The position numbers and the translations under genes are program-made. From positions 2,046,001 through 2,110,000 of the forward strand of contig NZ_VIVK01000001.1 in NCBI RefSeq assembly GCF_007828865.1: a stretch of 64,000 nt of DNA. The letters run 5' to 3'. Origin of the DNA: Kribbella amoyensis. Lineage in GTDB: Bacteria > Actinomycetota > Actinomycetes > Propionibacteriales > Kribbellaceae. Positions 23,376 to 30,833 of this stretch are shown here, piece by piece (within the stretch, counting starts at the first letter, position 1; every line of letters begins with the position of its first letter). The notes under the pieces were generated by a model that was given only the letters and a program-made list of their open reading frames with translations, did not search any database and was not told where the DNA came from.

Positions 23376-24466
23376 GCGCGATGGGAGGAGGCAGCAGCAC
23401 CCACCAGGTGCTCGGGTACATCGGCCTGGGACTGCTGTTCCTCGTCCTGCTCAATCTGCTGGTCCGCAAACTCGGCGGCTGGCGCCGGTTGTTCCGCTGG
23501 ATCAAGCGGGAGACCAGCCGGACCGTGCACGCCTTCACCGATCCGATCCGGGACCGGGTCCGGTACCGCCGCCGGCTGCGCTTCCTGATGCGCGTGCTGC
23601 GGAACCACGCCGGCTGGGCCCAGGCCGAGCAGGCGATGACGTTCGCGGCCGCGGTCGACTCCGCGATGGTGCCGTACGCACTGGCACTGACCAAGCGCCG
23701 GATCGGCGTCCTGGTCGCGGGCTCCGCGGTGGAGCGGCCGCTGCCCGAGCCGTGGGAGAAGGACGAGGACGATCCGCGGTTGTGGTGGATCCCGCGGGAC
23801 GAGCTCGCCGAGTACTCGCTGCCGTCCAGCCATACGCCGGCCCAAACGCCGTTGCTGGTCTGTCTCGGCACCGGGAGCGAGGGCCGGAGCGCGATCATGA
23901 TCGACCTGCTGGCCGGACCGCCCTCGTTGTCGGTGTACGGCGTGCCCCGGACCGCCAAGGCCGTCGTCCAGGCGCTGGCCGCGCAGCTCGACGTCCGGCT
24001 GCCGGCCGGGGCGGTCGATGTTGCCGAGGGCATCCATGACCGGCACGACGGGCTGCGGCTGGACGAAGCGCTGAAGCGGATCGGGGCGTGGTTCGTGGTC
24101 GGCGCGGCGCCGGTGGAGCAGGCGGTCCCGTCCGGCGTCCGGCTCGTCAGCCTCGGGGTGGCTCGGGGGAGTTCGCGGCTGGTGGAAGCGACCGCCGAGC
24201 GCGGCCTGCGGCTGCACGGCGCGGCGTCCTGGCTGAAGATCGACCCGTTGCCGTTGGCAAGGGCCGTCGCACGGTCGGTCCGCCGGCTGCCGCCGCACGA
24301 CTTCGAGACCCGGGGACCGGCCCGGCCGGCGACCACGACCGACGACCTGGACGACCTGCGGGTACCGGCCGGGGTGTCCGGGGTCTCGGTGCTCGGTCCG
24401 GACCAGGGCCGGCCGATCGACCGGCCCACCGACGCGTCGACACCGAAGGCGACCTCGTGGACCTGA
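23372..24466 (+). CDS. Single-span membrane protein of the T7SS-like island, function unknown
   Basis: 364-residue protein. One membrane helix (residues 12-31, QVLGYIGLGLLFLVLLNLLV) is followed by a basic segment and a cytoplasmic domain. That domain contains LLVCLGTGSEGRSAIMIDLL and a stretch resembling a RecA-like fold without a P-loop. The tail is Pro/Asp/Arg-rich. It overlaps the sigma gene by four bases at its start and the ATPase gene by ten at its end, so it is in the same operon. It may be a structural partner of the ATPase, in the place EssB/EccB has in known systems, or an anti-sigma factor for 22830-23375. No homology to either is visible to me. Confidence 0.65.
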   Translation: MSAMGGGSSTHQVLGYIGLGLLFLVLLNLLVRKLGGWRRLFRWIKRETSRTVHAFTDPIRDRVRYRRRLRFLMRVLRNHAGWAQAEQAMTFAAAVDSAMVPYALALTKRRIGVLVAGSAVERPLPEPWEKDEDDPRLWWIPRDELAEYSLPSSHTPAQTPLLVCLGTGSEGRSAIMIDLLAGPPSLSVYGVPRTAKAVVQALAAQLDVRLPAGAVDVAEGIHDRHDGLRLDEALKRIGAWFVVGAAPVEQAVPSGVRLVSLGVARGSSRLVEATAERGLRLHGAASWLKIDPLPLARAVARSVRRLPPHDFETRGPARPATTTDDLDDLRVPAGVSGVSVLGPDQGRPIDRPTDASTPKATSWT

Positions 24467-27400
24467 ACCTCACCACCGTCGAGCAGCAGGGCACCCGGCG
24501 GACCGACCGGGTGGTCAAGCTCCCGCGCGGGCTCTCCGTCGGCGCCCTCGCCGAAAGCCTGGGCAGCCCGGGCCAGGCGTTGTTCGTGGGCCGCCGGAAG
24601 CTCAACCCGGCCGCGCCGCTGGCCGGGTCCGGGGTCCGGGACGGCGGTGTCCTCGGGATCGGTGCCCCCGCCGACACGCCCGACCTGCTGCAACGACCGG
24701 CCGGGCCCGTCCCGGTCACCGTCGAGCTGCACGCGGTCTCCGGTCCGGACGCGGGCCGGATCTGGCGGATCGGGCCCGGCAGCCACGAGATCGGGTCCGA
24801 CCCGCTCTGCGCGATCCGGCTGAACGGCTCCGGCGTACCGCCGCGTGGGCTGTGGATCACGGTCGGGCCGGCCGGTGAGACGTACTGGCACCAGACCGAG
24901 CCGATGAACGGCAAGGTGATGAGCCGGCTGATCGGGCCGCCCGACGACGACGCCGCGACCAGCGCGATCCGGGTCAAGGACCTGGCGAACCCGGCCGCCG
25001 ACGAGCGATCACCCGCGATCGACCCGGGGGAGAGCCCGGTCGGCCAGATCAACGAGTGGCTGCCGGAGGAGGACCTCTCGGTCGGCTCGGTGTTGTTGCG
25101 GTGCAGCGGTTCGCTGGAGCCGGTGGCCGCGGTCCGGTTCTCCGACGACGGGTTCGGGCTGGACTACAACCGGCCACCGCGGATCGCGCCGCACCTGGAC
25201 GACGAGAAGCTGCGGCTGCCGACCGCGCCGACCCCACCGCCGAAGCGGCCGTTCCCGTGGCCGATCGTGATCGCACCGGTGGTGCTCGGCATGGTGATGG
25301 TCTGGCTGCTGAACTCGTACTACTTCCTGGTCTTCACGATGCTGAGCCCGCTGATGATGGGGATGAACTTCTTCAGCGGCCGGAAGAACAACCGGGCCGA
25401 GCACCTGGAGGCGATCCGCCGGTACAACGCCCGGAAGGCGGCGCTGGAGGAGGAGATCAGCGACGCGGTCGCCCGGGAACGCCTGATCCGCAACGTGACC
25501 GCGCCGGACCCGGTCCGGATCGCCCAGCTCGCCACGATGCCGGGCAGCCGGTTGTGGGAGCGCCGCCGGTCCGACCCCGACTACCTGCTGCTCCGGCTCG
25601 GTACCGCCGACCAGCCGTCGCTGAAGGAGTTGGACGACCAGAGCCGTGAGGAGAACCACCGGACGATCCGGTGGACCATCCCGGACGCGCCGGTCGCTGT
25701 TCCGCTGCGGGGACACGGCGTCATCGGGATCGCCGGGCGGGATGCGGAATCCCGCTCGCTCAGCCGCTGGATGGTGATCCAGGCCGCGGTGATGCACTCG
25801 CCGCGGATGCTGCGCATCGTCGTCCTGGCCGAGCCGGACCGCGCCGACGACTGGAACTGGGTCCGCTGGTTGCCGCATCTTCGGCCGGAAGGCGCGCCCG
25901 CGGCGGTCCTGATCGCGAACGACGACGCCACCACGACGGCCCGGGTCACCGAGCTGATCTCCCAGGTCCAGGGCCGGCAGCGCCGGATCGAGGCGTCCGG
26001 CCGGAACGCGCCGCTGTCCGACCCGGAGGTCGTCGTGATCGCCGACGGGGCCCGCCGGCTGCGCGACGTCCCGGGGTTCATCCAGGTTCTGACCGACGGC
26101 CCGTCCGTCGGGGTGTACAGCATCTGCCTGGACCGGGACGAGCGGCTGCTGCCCGAGGAATGCGGCGCGGTCCTCGCGACCGGGCTGCAGCACCTGACCG
26201 TGAAGCGGCCCGGCCTTCCGGACCAGAAGAACGTGCGCATCGACCTGGTCACCGCCGAGTGGTGCGAGCAGATCGCCCGGGCGCTGGCCCCGATCCGCGA
26301 CGTCAGCCCGGACCACGACGCCGGTCTGCCCAAGCGGGTCAAGCTGCTGGACGAGCTGGACCTGGAGCCGCCGACCGCGGAGACGCTGGTCGGCCGCTGG
26401 CAGCGCCGCCCGGCGAGTACGGCGTTCGTGCTGGGCGCCGACTTCGACGGCCGGCTCGCGGTGGACCTGGTGGCCGACGGCCCGCACGGCCTGATCGCGG
26501 GGACCACCGGGTCCGGCAAGTCGGAGCTGCTGCAGACCATGGTCGCGTCGCTGGCGGCCGTCAACCGGCCGGACGAGCTGACCTTCGTCCTGGTCGACTA
26601 CAAGGGCGGCAGCGCGTTCAAGGAGTGTGCCGGTTTGCCGCACACCCTGGGCATGGTGACCGACCTCGACACCCACCTGGTGGAGCGGGTGCTCGAGTCC
26701 CTCGAGGCCGAGCTGCGCCGCCGGGAGCGGATCCTCGCCGCGGCCGACGCCAAGGACCTGCCCGACTACCAGGCCAAGCGGGTCCTGGATCCGGAGCTCG
26801 CCCGGCTGCCGCGGCTGGTGCTGATCATCGACGAGTTCGCCGCGATGGTGCGCGAGATCCCCGACTTCGTCCCCGGGCTGATCGGTATCGCCCAGCGCGG
26901 CCGCTCGCTCGGCATCCACCTGATCCTGGCGACCCAGCGGCCCGGTGGTGTCGTCACCGGCGACATCCGGGCGAACACCAACCTGCGGATCGCCCTGCGG
27001 GTGACCGATCCGGCCGAGAGCCAGGACGTCGTCGACGTCAACGAGGCGGCCTCTATCAACCCGTCGATCCCCGGCCGGGCCGTGATCCGGCGCGGACCCC
27101 GGCTGGCCGACCTGTTCCAGACCGCCTGGGTCGGCGCCGAACGCGATCTCGCCGACGACCTGGTCGAGCAGGGTCCGGTCGAGCCGTCGAACGTGCACGT
27201 CACCGATCTCGACTGGGCGTCGCTCGGCAAGGCCGTCCAGCTCGACGACCTGCCGGTGATCGAGGACGCGGCCCCGACCGGTCCCGCGGTCACCGACCTG
27301 AACGCGCTGGTCGAGGCGATCCGGCAGGCGGCCGAGCAACTGGACGACTTCACGCCCCAGCCACAACCGTGGCGGCCGGCGCTCAAGGAGCAGATGCTGC

Positions 27401-28950
27401 TGTCGGAGCTGCCGGACACGAGCCACCAGGCGCTGTTCGCGCCGTACGCGCTGGAAGACCTGCCCGCGTTGCAGCAGCAGCGGGTCGCCGGGGTCGACTT
27501 CGAGACCTTCGGCCACCTGTACGTGATCGGGGCCCCGCGCACCGGCCGGACCCAGATGCTGCGCACCCTGGCCGGGTCCGCGGCGAAGAACATCGGGGTC
27601 GCCGATCTGCACATCTACGGGCTCGACGCGGCCGGCGGCGGTCTGGCCGTACTCGAGGCGCTGCCGCACTGTGGAGCCGTCGCGTCCCGGCACGACATGG
27701 AGCGCATGAGCCGCGTCCTGCGCCGGCTCAACCAGGAGATCACCGAGCGCCAGGAGCTGGCCGGCAAGCACAACGCCACCGGCCTGACCGAGCTGCGCAA
27801 GGCCCTGCCGAAGGCAGACCGCCCGGCGCACATCCTGGTCCTGATCGACGGCTGGGACGCGTTGGCGGCGACGCTGGACGACCACGACCAGGGCCAGATG
27901 CTGCAGGACGTCATCCGGTTGCTGCGCGAGGGCGCGGGCGTCGGCGTCCACTGTGTGATGACCTCGGAACGCTCCCTGCTCGGCGGGCGGCTGGCTTCGC
28001 ACAACGACCACAAACTGCTGCTGCGCCAGGCCGAGCGGACCGACTACCAGGCGGCCGGCCTCCGGCTCACCAAGGTCCCCGCGCACGTGAACGCCGGTCG
28101 CGGCTGGCACGTCCTGACCGGCTCCGAGACCCAGGTCGCGGTCCTGGCCGAAGGCGGCGGAGCCGCGCAGGTGGAGGCGATCCGCGAGATCGCCGTCGCG
28201 GCCAGGAAGCGGGACGCGAAGGTCCCGGCGGCACGGCGCCCGATCCCGGTCGCCGAACTGCCGACGTCGGTGGAGTTCTCGGCCGCGTACGACCTGGTCC
28301 CGGCCGACGACCGGCGACCGTTGTGGGGTCTGATCGGGCTCGGTGGCGACGACGCCGGTCCGCTCGGCGTCGACCTGTCCGGGGTCGCGTCGTCGTTCGC
28401 GGTCCTCGGGCCCCCTGGGTCGGGCCGGAGCAACACGCTGTCCTGTCTGGCCGTCTCGCTGCTGGCCGGTGGGACGTCGCTGGTCCTGATCACCCCGCGG
28501 GAGAGCCAGCTGCGCATGCTCGAACGGCATCCGCAGGTGGTGCTGATGAGTGACTCCGATCCCGGCGAGGACGTGCTCCGCTCGACCCTCGACCAGATCA
28601 GCGGTCCCAAGGTCGTCCTGATCGACGACGCCGACCTGCTCATGTCGGCCGCGGCGGACCGGGTCCTCAAGGAGATCATCGTCTCCGGCCGGGACAACGG
28701 CGTCGGGCTCGTCTTCGCCGCTTCCACGGACGGCTTCCAGTCCGGCATGGGCGGCTGGCCGACCGCGGCTCGACGGGCCCGCCGCGGCGTGGTCACCGAG
28801 CCCCGCTCCTTCGGCGACGGCGACCTGATCGGGGTACGCCTGAACCACAACATCACCCGGGCCGCCCCGCGGACCGGCCGGGCCTGGACCACCGGACCCG
28901 GTTCCACGCCGGTCGCCGTCCAGCTCCCGCTCACCACGTTGCGCGTCTGA
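24457..28950 (+). CDS. EssC/EccC-type FtsK-SpoIIIE ATPase of a type VII secretion-like system
   Basis: 1497-residue membrane-bound motor. A ubiquitin-like start (residues 1-80) and an FHA-like domain (about 87-150, HEIGSDPLCAIRLNGSGVPPRG) precede two membrane helices (266-308). Three FtsK-like ATPase domains follow. Domain 1 has an intact Walker A (GTTGSGKS, K688) and Walker B (LIIDE, D792/E793). Domain 2 has GAPRTGRT and domain 3 GPPGSGRS, with arginine at the lysine place (R1031, R1324), so only domain 1 looks fully competent. One chain with N-terminal FHA resembles Firmicute EssC more than split mycobacterial EccCa/EccCb. It would drive export of the small ESX-like proteins and the giant protein. 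The GTG at 24457 overlaps the previous gene. Confidence 0.87.
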   Translation: MDLNLTTVEQQGTRRTDRVVKLPRGLSVGALAESLGSPGQALFVGRRKLNPAAPLAGSGVRDGGVLGIGAPADTPDLLQRPAGPVPVTVELHAVSGPDAGRIWRIGPGSHEIGSDPLCAIRLNGSGVPPRGLWITVGPAGETYWHQTEPMNGKVMSRLIGPPDDDAATSAIRVKDLANPAADERSPAIDPGESPVGQINEWLPEEDLSVGSVLLRCSGSLEPVAAVRFSDDGFGLDYNRPPRIAPHLDDEKLRLPTAPTPPPKRPFPWPIVIAPVVLGMVMVWLLNSYYFLVFTMLSPLMMGMNFFSGRKNNRAEHLEAIRRYNARKAALEEEISDAVARERLIRNVTAPDPVRIAQLATMPGSRLWERRRSDPDYLLLRLGTADQPSLKELDDQSREENHRTIRWTIPDAPVAVPLRGHGVIGIAGRDAESRSLSRWMVIQAAVMHSPRMLRIVVLAEPDRADDWNWVRWLPHLRPEGAPAAVLIANDDATTTARVTELISQVQGRQRRIEASGRNAPLSDPEVVVIADGARRLRDVPGFIQVLTDGPSVGVYSICLDRDERLLPEECGAVLATGLQHLTVKRPGLPDQKNVRIDLVTAEWCEQIARALAPIRDVSPDHDAGLPKRVKLLDELDLEPPTAETLVGRWQRRPASTAFVLGADFDGRLAVDLVADGPHGLIAGTTGSGKSELLQTMVASLAAVNRPDELTFVLVDYKGGSAFKECAGLPHTLGMVTDLDTHLVERVLESLEAELRRRERILAAADAKDLPDYQAKRVLDPELARLPRLVLIIDEFAAMVREIPDFVPGLIGIAQRGRSLGIHLILATQRPGGVVTGDIRANTNLRIALRVTDPAESQDVVDVNEAASINPSIPGRAVIRRGPRLADLFQTAWVGAERDLADDLVEQGPVEPSNVHVTDLDWASLGKAVQLDDLPVIEDAAPTGPAVTDLNALVEAIRQAAEQLDDFTPQPQPWRPALKEQMLLSELPDTSHQALFAPYALEDLPALQQQRVAGVDFETFGHLYVIGAPRTGRTQMLRTLAGSAAKNIGVADLHIYGLDAAGGGLAVLEALPHCGAVASRHDMERMSRVLRRLNQEITERQELAGKHNATGLTELRKALPKADRPAHILVLIDGWDALAATLDDHDQGQMLQDVIRLLREGAGVGVHCVMTSERSLLGGRLASHNDHKLLLRQAERTDYQAAGLRLTKVPAHVNAGRGWHVLTGSETQVAVLAEGGGAAQVEAIREIAVAARKRDAKVPAARRPIPVAELPTSVEFSAAYDLVPADDRRPLWGLIGLGGDDAGPLGVDLSGVASSFAVLGPPGSGRSNTLSCLAVSLLAGGTSLVLITPRESQLRMLERHPQVVLMSDSDPGEDVLRSTLDQISGPKVVLIDDADLLMSAAADRVLKEIIVSGRDNGVGLVFAASTDGFQSGMGGWPTAARRARRGVVTEPRSFGDGDLIGVRLNHNITRAAPRTGRAWTTGPGSTPVAVQLPLTTLRV

Positions 28951-28973
28951 GGACCGGAACCTCCCAGCACGCA

Positions 28974-29016
28974 AAGAGCTCCGGGAGTTCCCCGCGGGGA
29001 TCTCTCCGGAGCTCTT
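28974..29016. terminator. Bidirectional terminator-like hairpin
   Basis: AAGAGCTCCGG (28974-28984) pairs perfectly with CCGGAGCTCTT (29006-29016), and the loop holds CCCCGCGGGG. It lies between the convergent ATPase and small ESX-like genes, so it can stop transcription from both sides. There is no long T run. Confidence 0.7.
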
Positions 29017-29040
29017 CGGACGAGCTCGGCCGGACCGGCC

Positions 29041-29349
29041 CTATTTCGTCTGGTTCAGGCTGTCGGTGATGCCCTGGTCGAACTCCTCGGCGTTCTTCTT
29101 GATGCCGTTGAACATGTCGGAGAAGTCGTTGATGCCCTTCACCGCGGCCTGCAGGCTGGAGTCGAAGTTGTTGTAGGTGCTGCGGATGACCTCGCTGGAC
29201 TGCTTGAAGACCATGCCGTCCTCGACCAGGGTGTTCACCCGGTCCCGCAGCGTGCCGATCAGCGGAACGATCTGCTCGTGCGCGTTCTTCATCAGGTTGG
29301 TGACGTCGACGATCTTGCCGTAGTCGAGGTTGATGCCGTCTTGCGCCAT
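29041..29349 (-). CDS. Small ESX/WXG100-like protein, paralogue 1
   Basis: 102-residue helical protein of the ESAT-6/WXG100 size class. Two long amphipathic helices flank a turn at residues 40-50, where canonical members have W-x-G; here it reads LVEDGMVFK, so the tryptophan is missing. Start MAQDGINLDYGKI and end FDQGITDSLNQTK are nearly the same as the neighbour at 29427-29729. Likely secreted as a dimer, or a chaperone for a larger substrate. Last gene of the minus-strand operon 30669-29041; the two paralogues are separated by 77 bases containing a conserved ribosome site (GGAAGTGAG). Confidence 0.78.
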   Translation of the reverse strand: MAQDGINLDYGKIVDVTNLMKNAHEQIVPLIGTLRDRVNTLVEDGMVFKQSSEVIRSTYNNFDSSLQAAVKGINDFSDMFNGIKKNAEEFDQGITDSLNQTK

Positions 29350-29426
29350 GGCGGTTCACTCACTTCCTGGTTGGGCTGAAAACTGGGGTGGGAGGGGATG
29401 TCCGGGCGCCGGGTCGCCGTCGGGTG

Positions 29427-29729
29427 CTAGCCCGGCAGCGCGTCCTTGATGCCCTGGTCGAAGTCCTTCGCGTTCTGCTCGATGGCCTCGAACATCAGGG
29501 AGAACTCCTTGATGCCCTGGACAACTTCCCGCAGCGAGGTGTCGAAGGTGTTGTAGAGGTTGCGGATGGTGTCGCTCGACGTCTTGAAGACCAGGCCGTC
29601 CTCGACCAGGGTGTTCACCCGGGTGTGCAGCGTCGCGATCTGCGGCACCAGCCGGGCGTTCGCGTCGCTCAGCAGGCCGGCCGCCTCTTCGATCTTGCCG
29701 TACTCGAGGTTGATGCCGTCTTGCGCCAT
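29427..29729 (-). CDS. Small ESX/WXG100-like protein, paralogue 2
   Basis: 100-residue helical protein starting MAQDGINLEYGKIEEAAGLL, with the turn LVEDGLVFK in place of WxG, then IRNLYNTFDTSL and FDQGIKDALPG. It differs from 29041-29349 mostly on helix surfaces, which fits a heterodimer in the way EsxA pairs with EsxB. The ATG at 29729 has GGAAGTGAG upstream, the same leader as the paralogue, pointing to tandem duplication. It lies opposite the EssC-like ATPase, and the system has no other small ESX genes in the window. Confidence 0.78.
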   Translation of the reverse strand: MAQDGINLEYGKIEEAAGLLSDANARLVPQIATLHTRVNTLVEDGLVFKTSSDTIRNLYNTFDTSLREVVQGIKEFSLMFEAIEQNAKDFDQGIKDALPG

Positions 29730-29796
29730 GACGGTTCACTCACTTCCTGGTCGGCCGTTCCTGGTGGCGTGGACAATCCCGCGGTAGCGGGGTGGA

Positions 29797-30669
29797 TCAG
29801 GTGGTGTCGCCGCCGTTCTCCTCGATGCTCTCCGGAGTCTCGACCCAGTCCTGGCTGGTCCCTCGCCAGTCGTCCGGTCCCCGGGTGTACTCGTGCACCG
29901 TGCCGTCGGAGTCGGTCACCGTCTGGGTACCGCTGCCGTCGGGCTCGATGGTGGTGTCGGTGACGTCCTTCTTCCCGTCGGTGTCGGTGCTGGTCGACAC
30001 GCTGTGTGAACCGCCCTCGTCGTCCAGCTTGGTCTCGTTGTGCACCGTGCTGCCGTCGGGATAGTTGCTGTTGGAAACGATCGTGTTGCCGTCGTCGCTG
30101 TAGTCGGTCACCGAGGTGTATGTCTTGCCGTCGTAGGTGACGGTGGTCTCTTCCTTGATGACGTTGCCCTCGTCGTCCAGGGTCAGGTGGGTGTTGACGT
30201 TGCCCCGGTCGGTGACGATCGTCTGGTCCAGCGGCGGGTCGTCGCCGGGGTCGGTGGCGCTGCAGAAGTCCGGCGGGTCGTCGCCGACGCACTCGTCCTT
30301 GTGCTCCAGGTAGTAGTCCCAGGTGGCCTTCTCGCGCTGGTAGTTCGACAGCGCCAGGTTGCTGTTGGTGGCGTGCATGCCCTGGGCGATCTCGGCGTCG
30401 AACTGCAGGAACGCCTCACCGACGGAACCGAACGAGTCGCCGAGCTTGGTCAGCCCGTCCTTCGCCTTGCCCATCGTGTACTCGGCGTTGGACTGCAGGG
30501 AGTACACGGCGGAGGAGATCTCGCTGCTGCCCAGTTCGTCGTCCGCGCTGCCGTCGCCGAGGGACTTGAACACGTCGTCGTCCATCGACGGGATCAGGTC
30601 GTTGGCGAGTTCGTGCAGGTCCTTCTTCGCGTCGTTGAGCAGGTTGTAGTCCATCTTGATGTCGGCCAT
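29797..30669 (-). CDS. WXG100/LXG-like protein with acidic beta-repeat tail
   Basis: 290-residue protein. Residues 1-110 are helical and match the ESX-like type (DYNLLNDAKKDLHELANDLI, then SLQSNAEYTMGKAKDGLTKLG), as in secreted T7SS proteins. A Cys pair follows (HKDECVGDDPPDFCSA). Residues 150-290 are a very acidic, Thr/Ser/Asp-rich beta-repeat region (VTYDGKTYTSVTDYSDDGNT, VTDSDGTVHEYTRGPDDW) that could be surface-exposed or bind calcium. No toxin domain is recognisable. It is first in the minus-strand operon with the two small ESX-like genes and divergent from the giant gene, with 164 bases between starts. Confidence 0.72.
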   Translation of the reverse strand: MADIKMDYNLLNDAKKDLHELANDLIPSMDDDVFKSLGDGSADDELGSSEISSAVYSLQSNAEYTMGKAKDGLTKLGDSFGSVGEAFLQFDAEIAQGMHATNSNLALSNYQREKATWDYYLEHKDECVGDDPPDFCSATDPGDDPPLDQTIVTDRGNVNTHLTLDDEGNVIKEETTVTYDGKTYTSVTDYSDDGNTIVSNSNYPDGSTVHNETKLDDEGGSHSVSTSTDTDGKKDVTDTTIEPDGSGTQTVTDSDGTVHEYTRGPDDWRGTSQDWVETPESIEENGGDTT

Positions 30670-30742
30670 CGCACCTCCTGCTGTCCAGCCGGTTCCACCC
30701 AGACCACGCCGCAGCGGCGCGCGAGGTTCAGAAATGGTCTCC

Positions 30743-30757
30743 GCCGGAATTTCCGGC
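30743..30757. promoter_or_regulatory. Palindrome in the divergent promoter region of the T7SS-like island
   Basis: GCCGGAA-T-TTCCGGC is a perfect 15-base palindrome lying between the divergent starts at 30669 and 30834. It is placed to act on both operons and could be bound by an unknown regulator. Confidence 0.45.
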
Positions 30758-30833
30758 CGCCGGACTGAACCGTGGGGCGCCCTGCGGCGTGGACTCTGCG
30801 GAGGACCACTTCAGCCACGGGGAAGGGGGTCGG

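Noticed and set aside
25009-28974. Long minus-strand open frame opposite the EssC-like ATPase
   Set aside because: The ATPase frame has intact Walker motifs; the antisense frame is low-complexity and follows the same codon-bias shadow.
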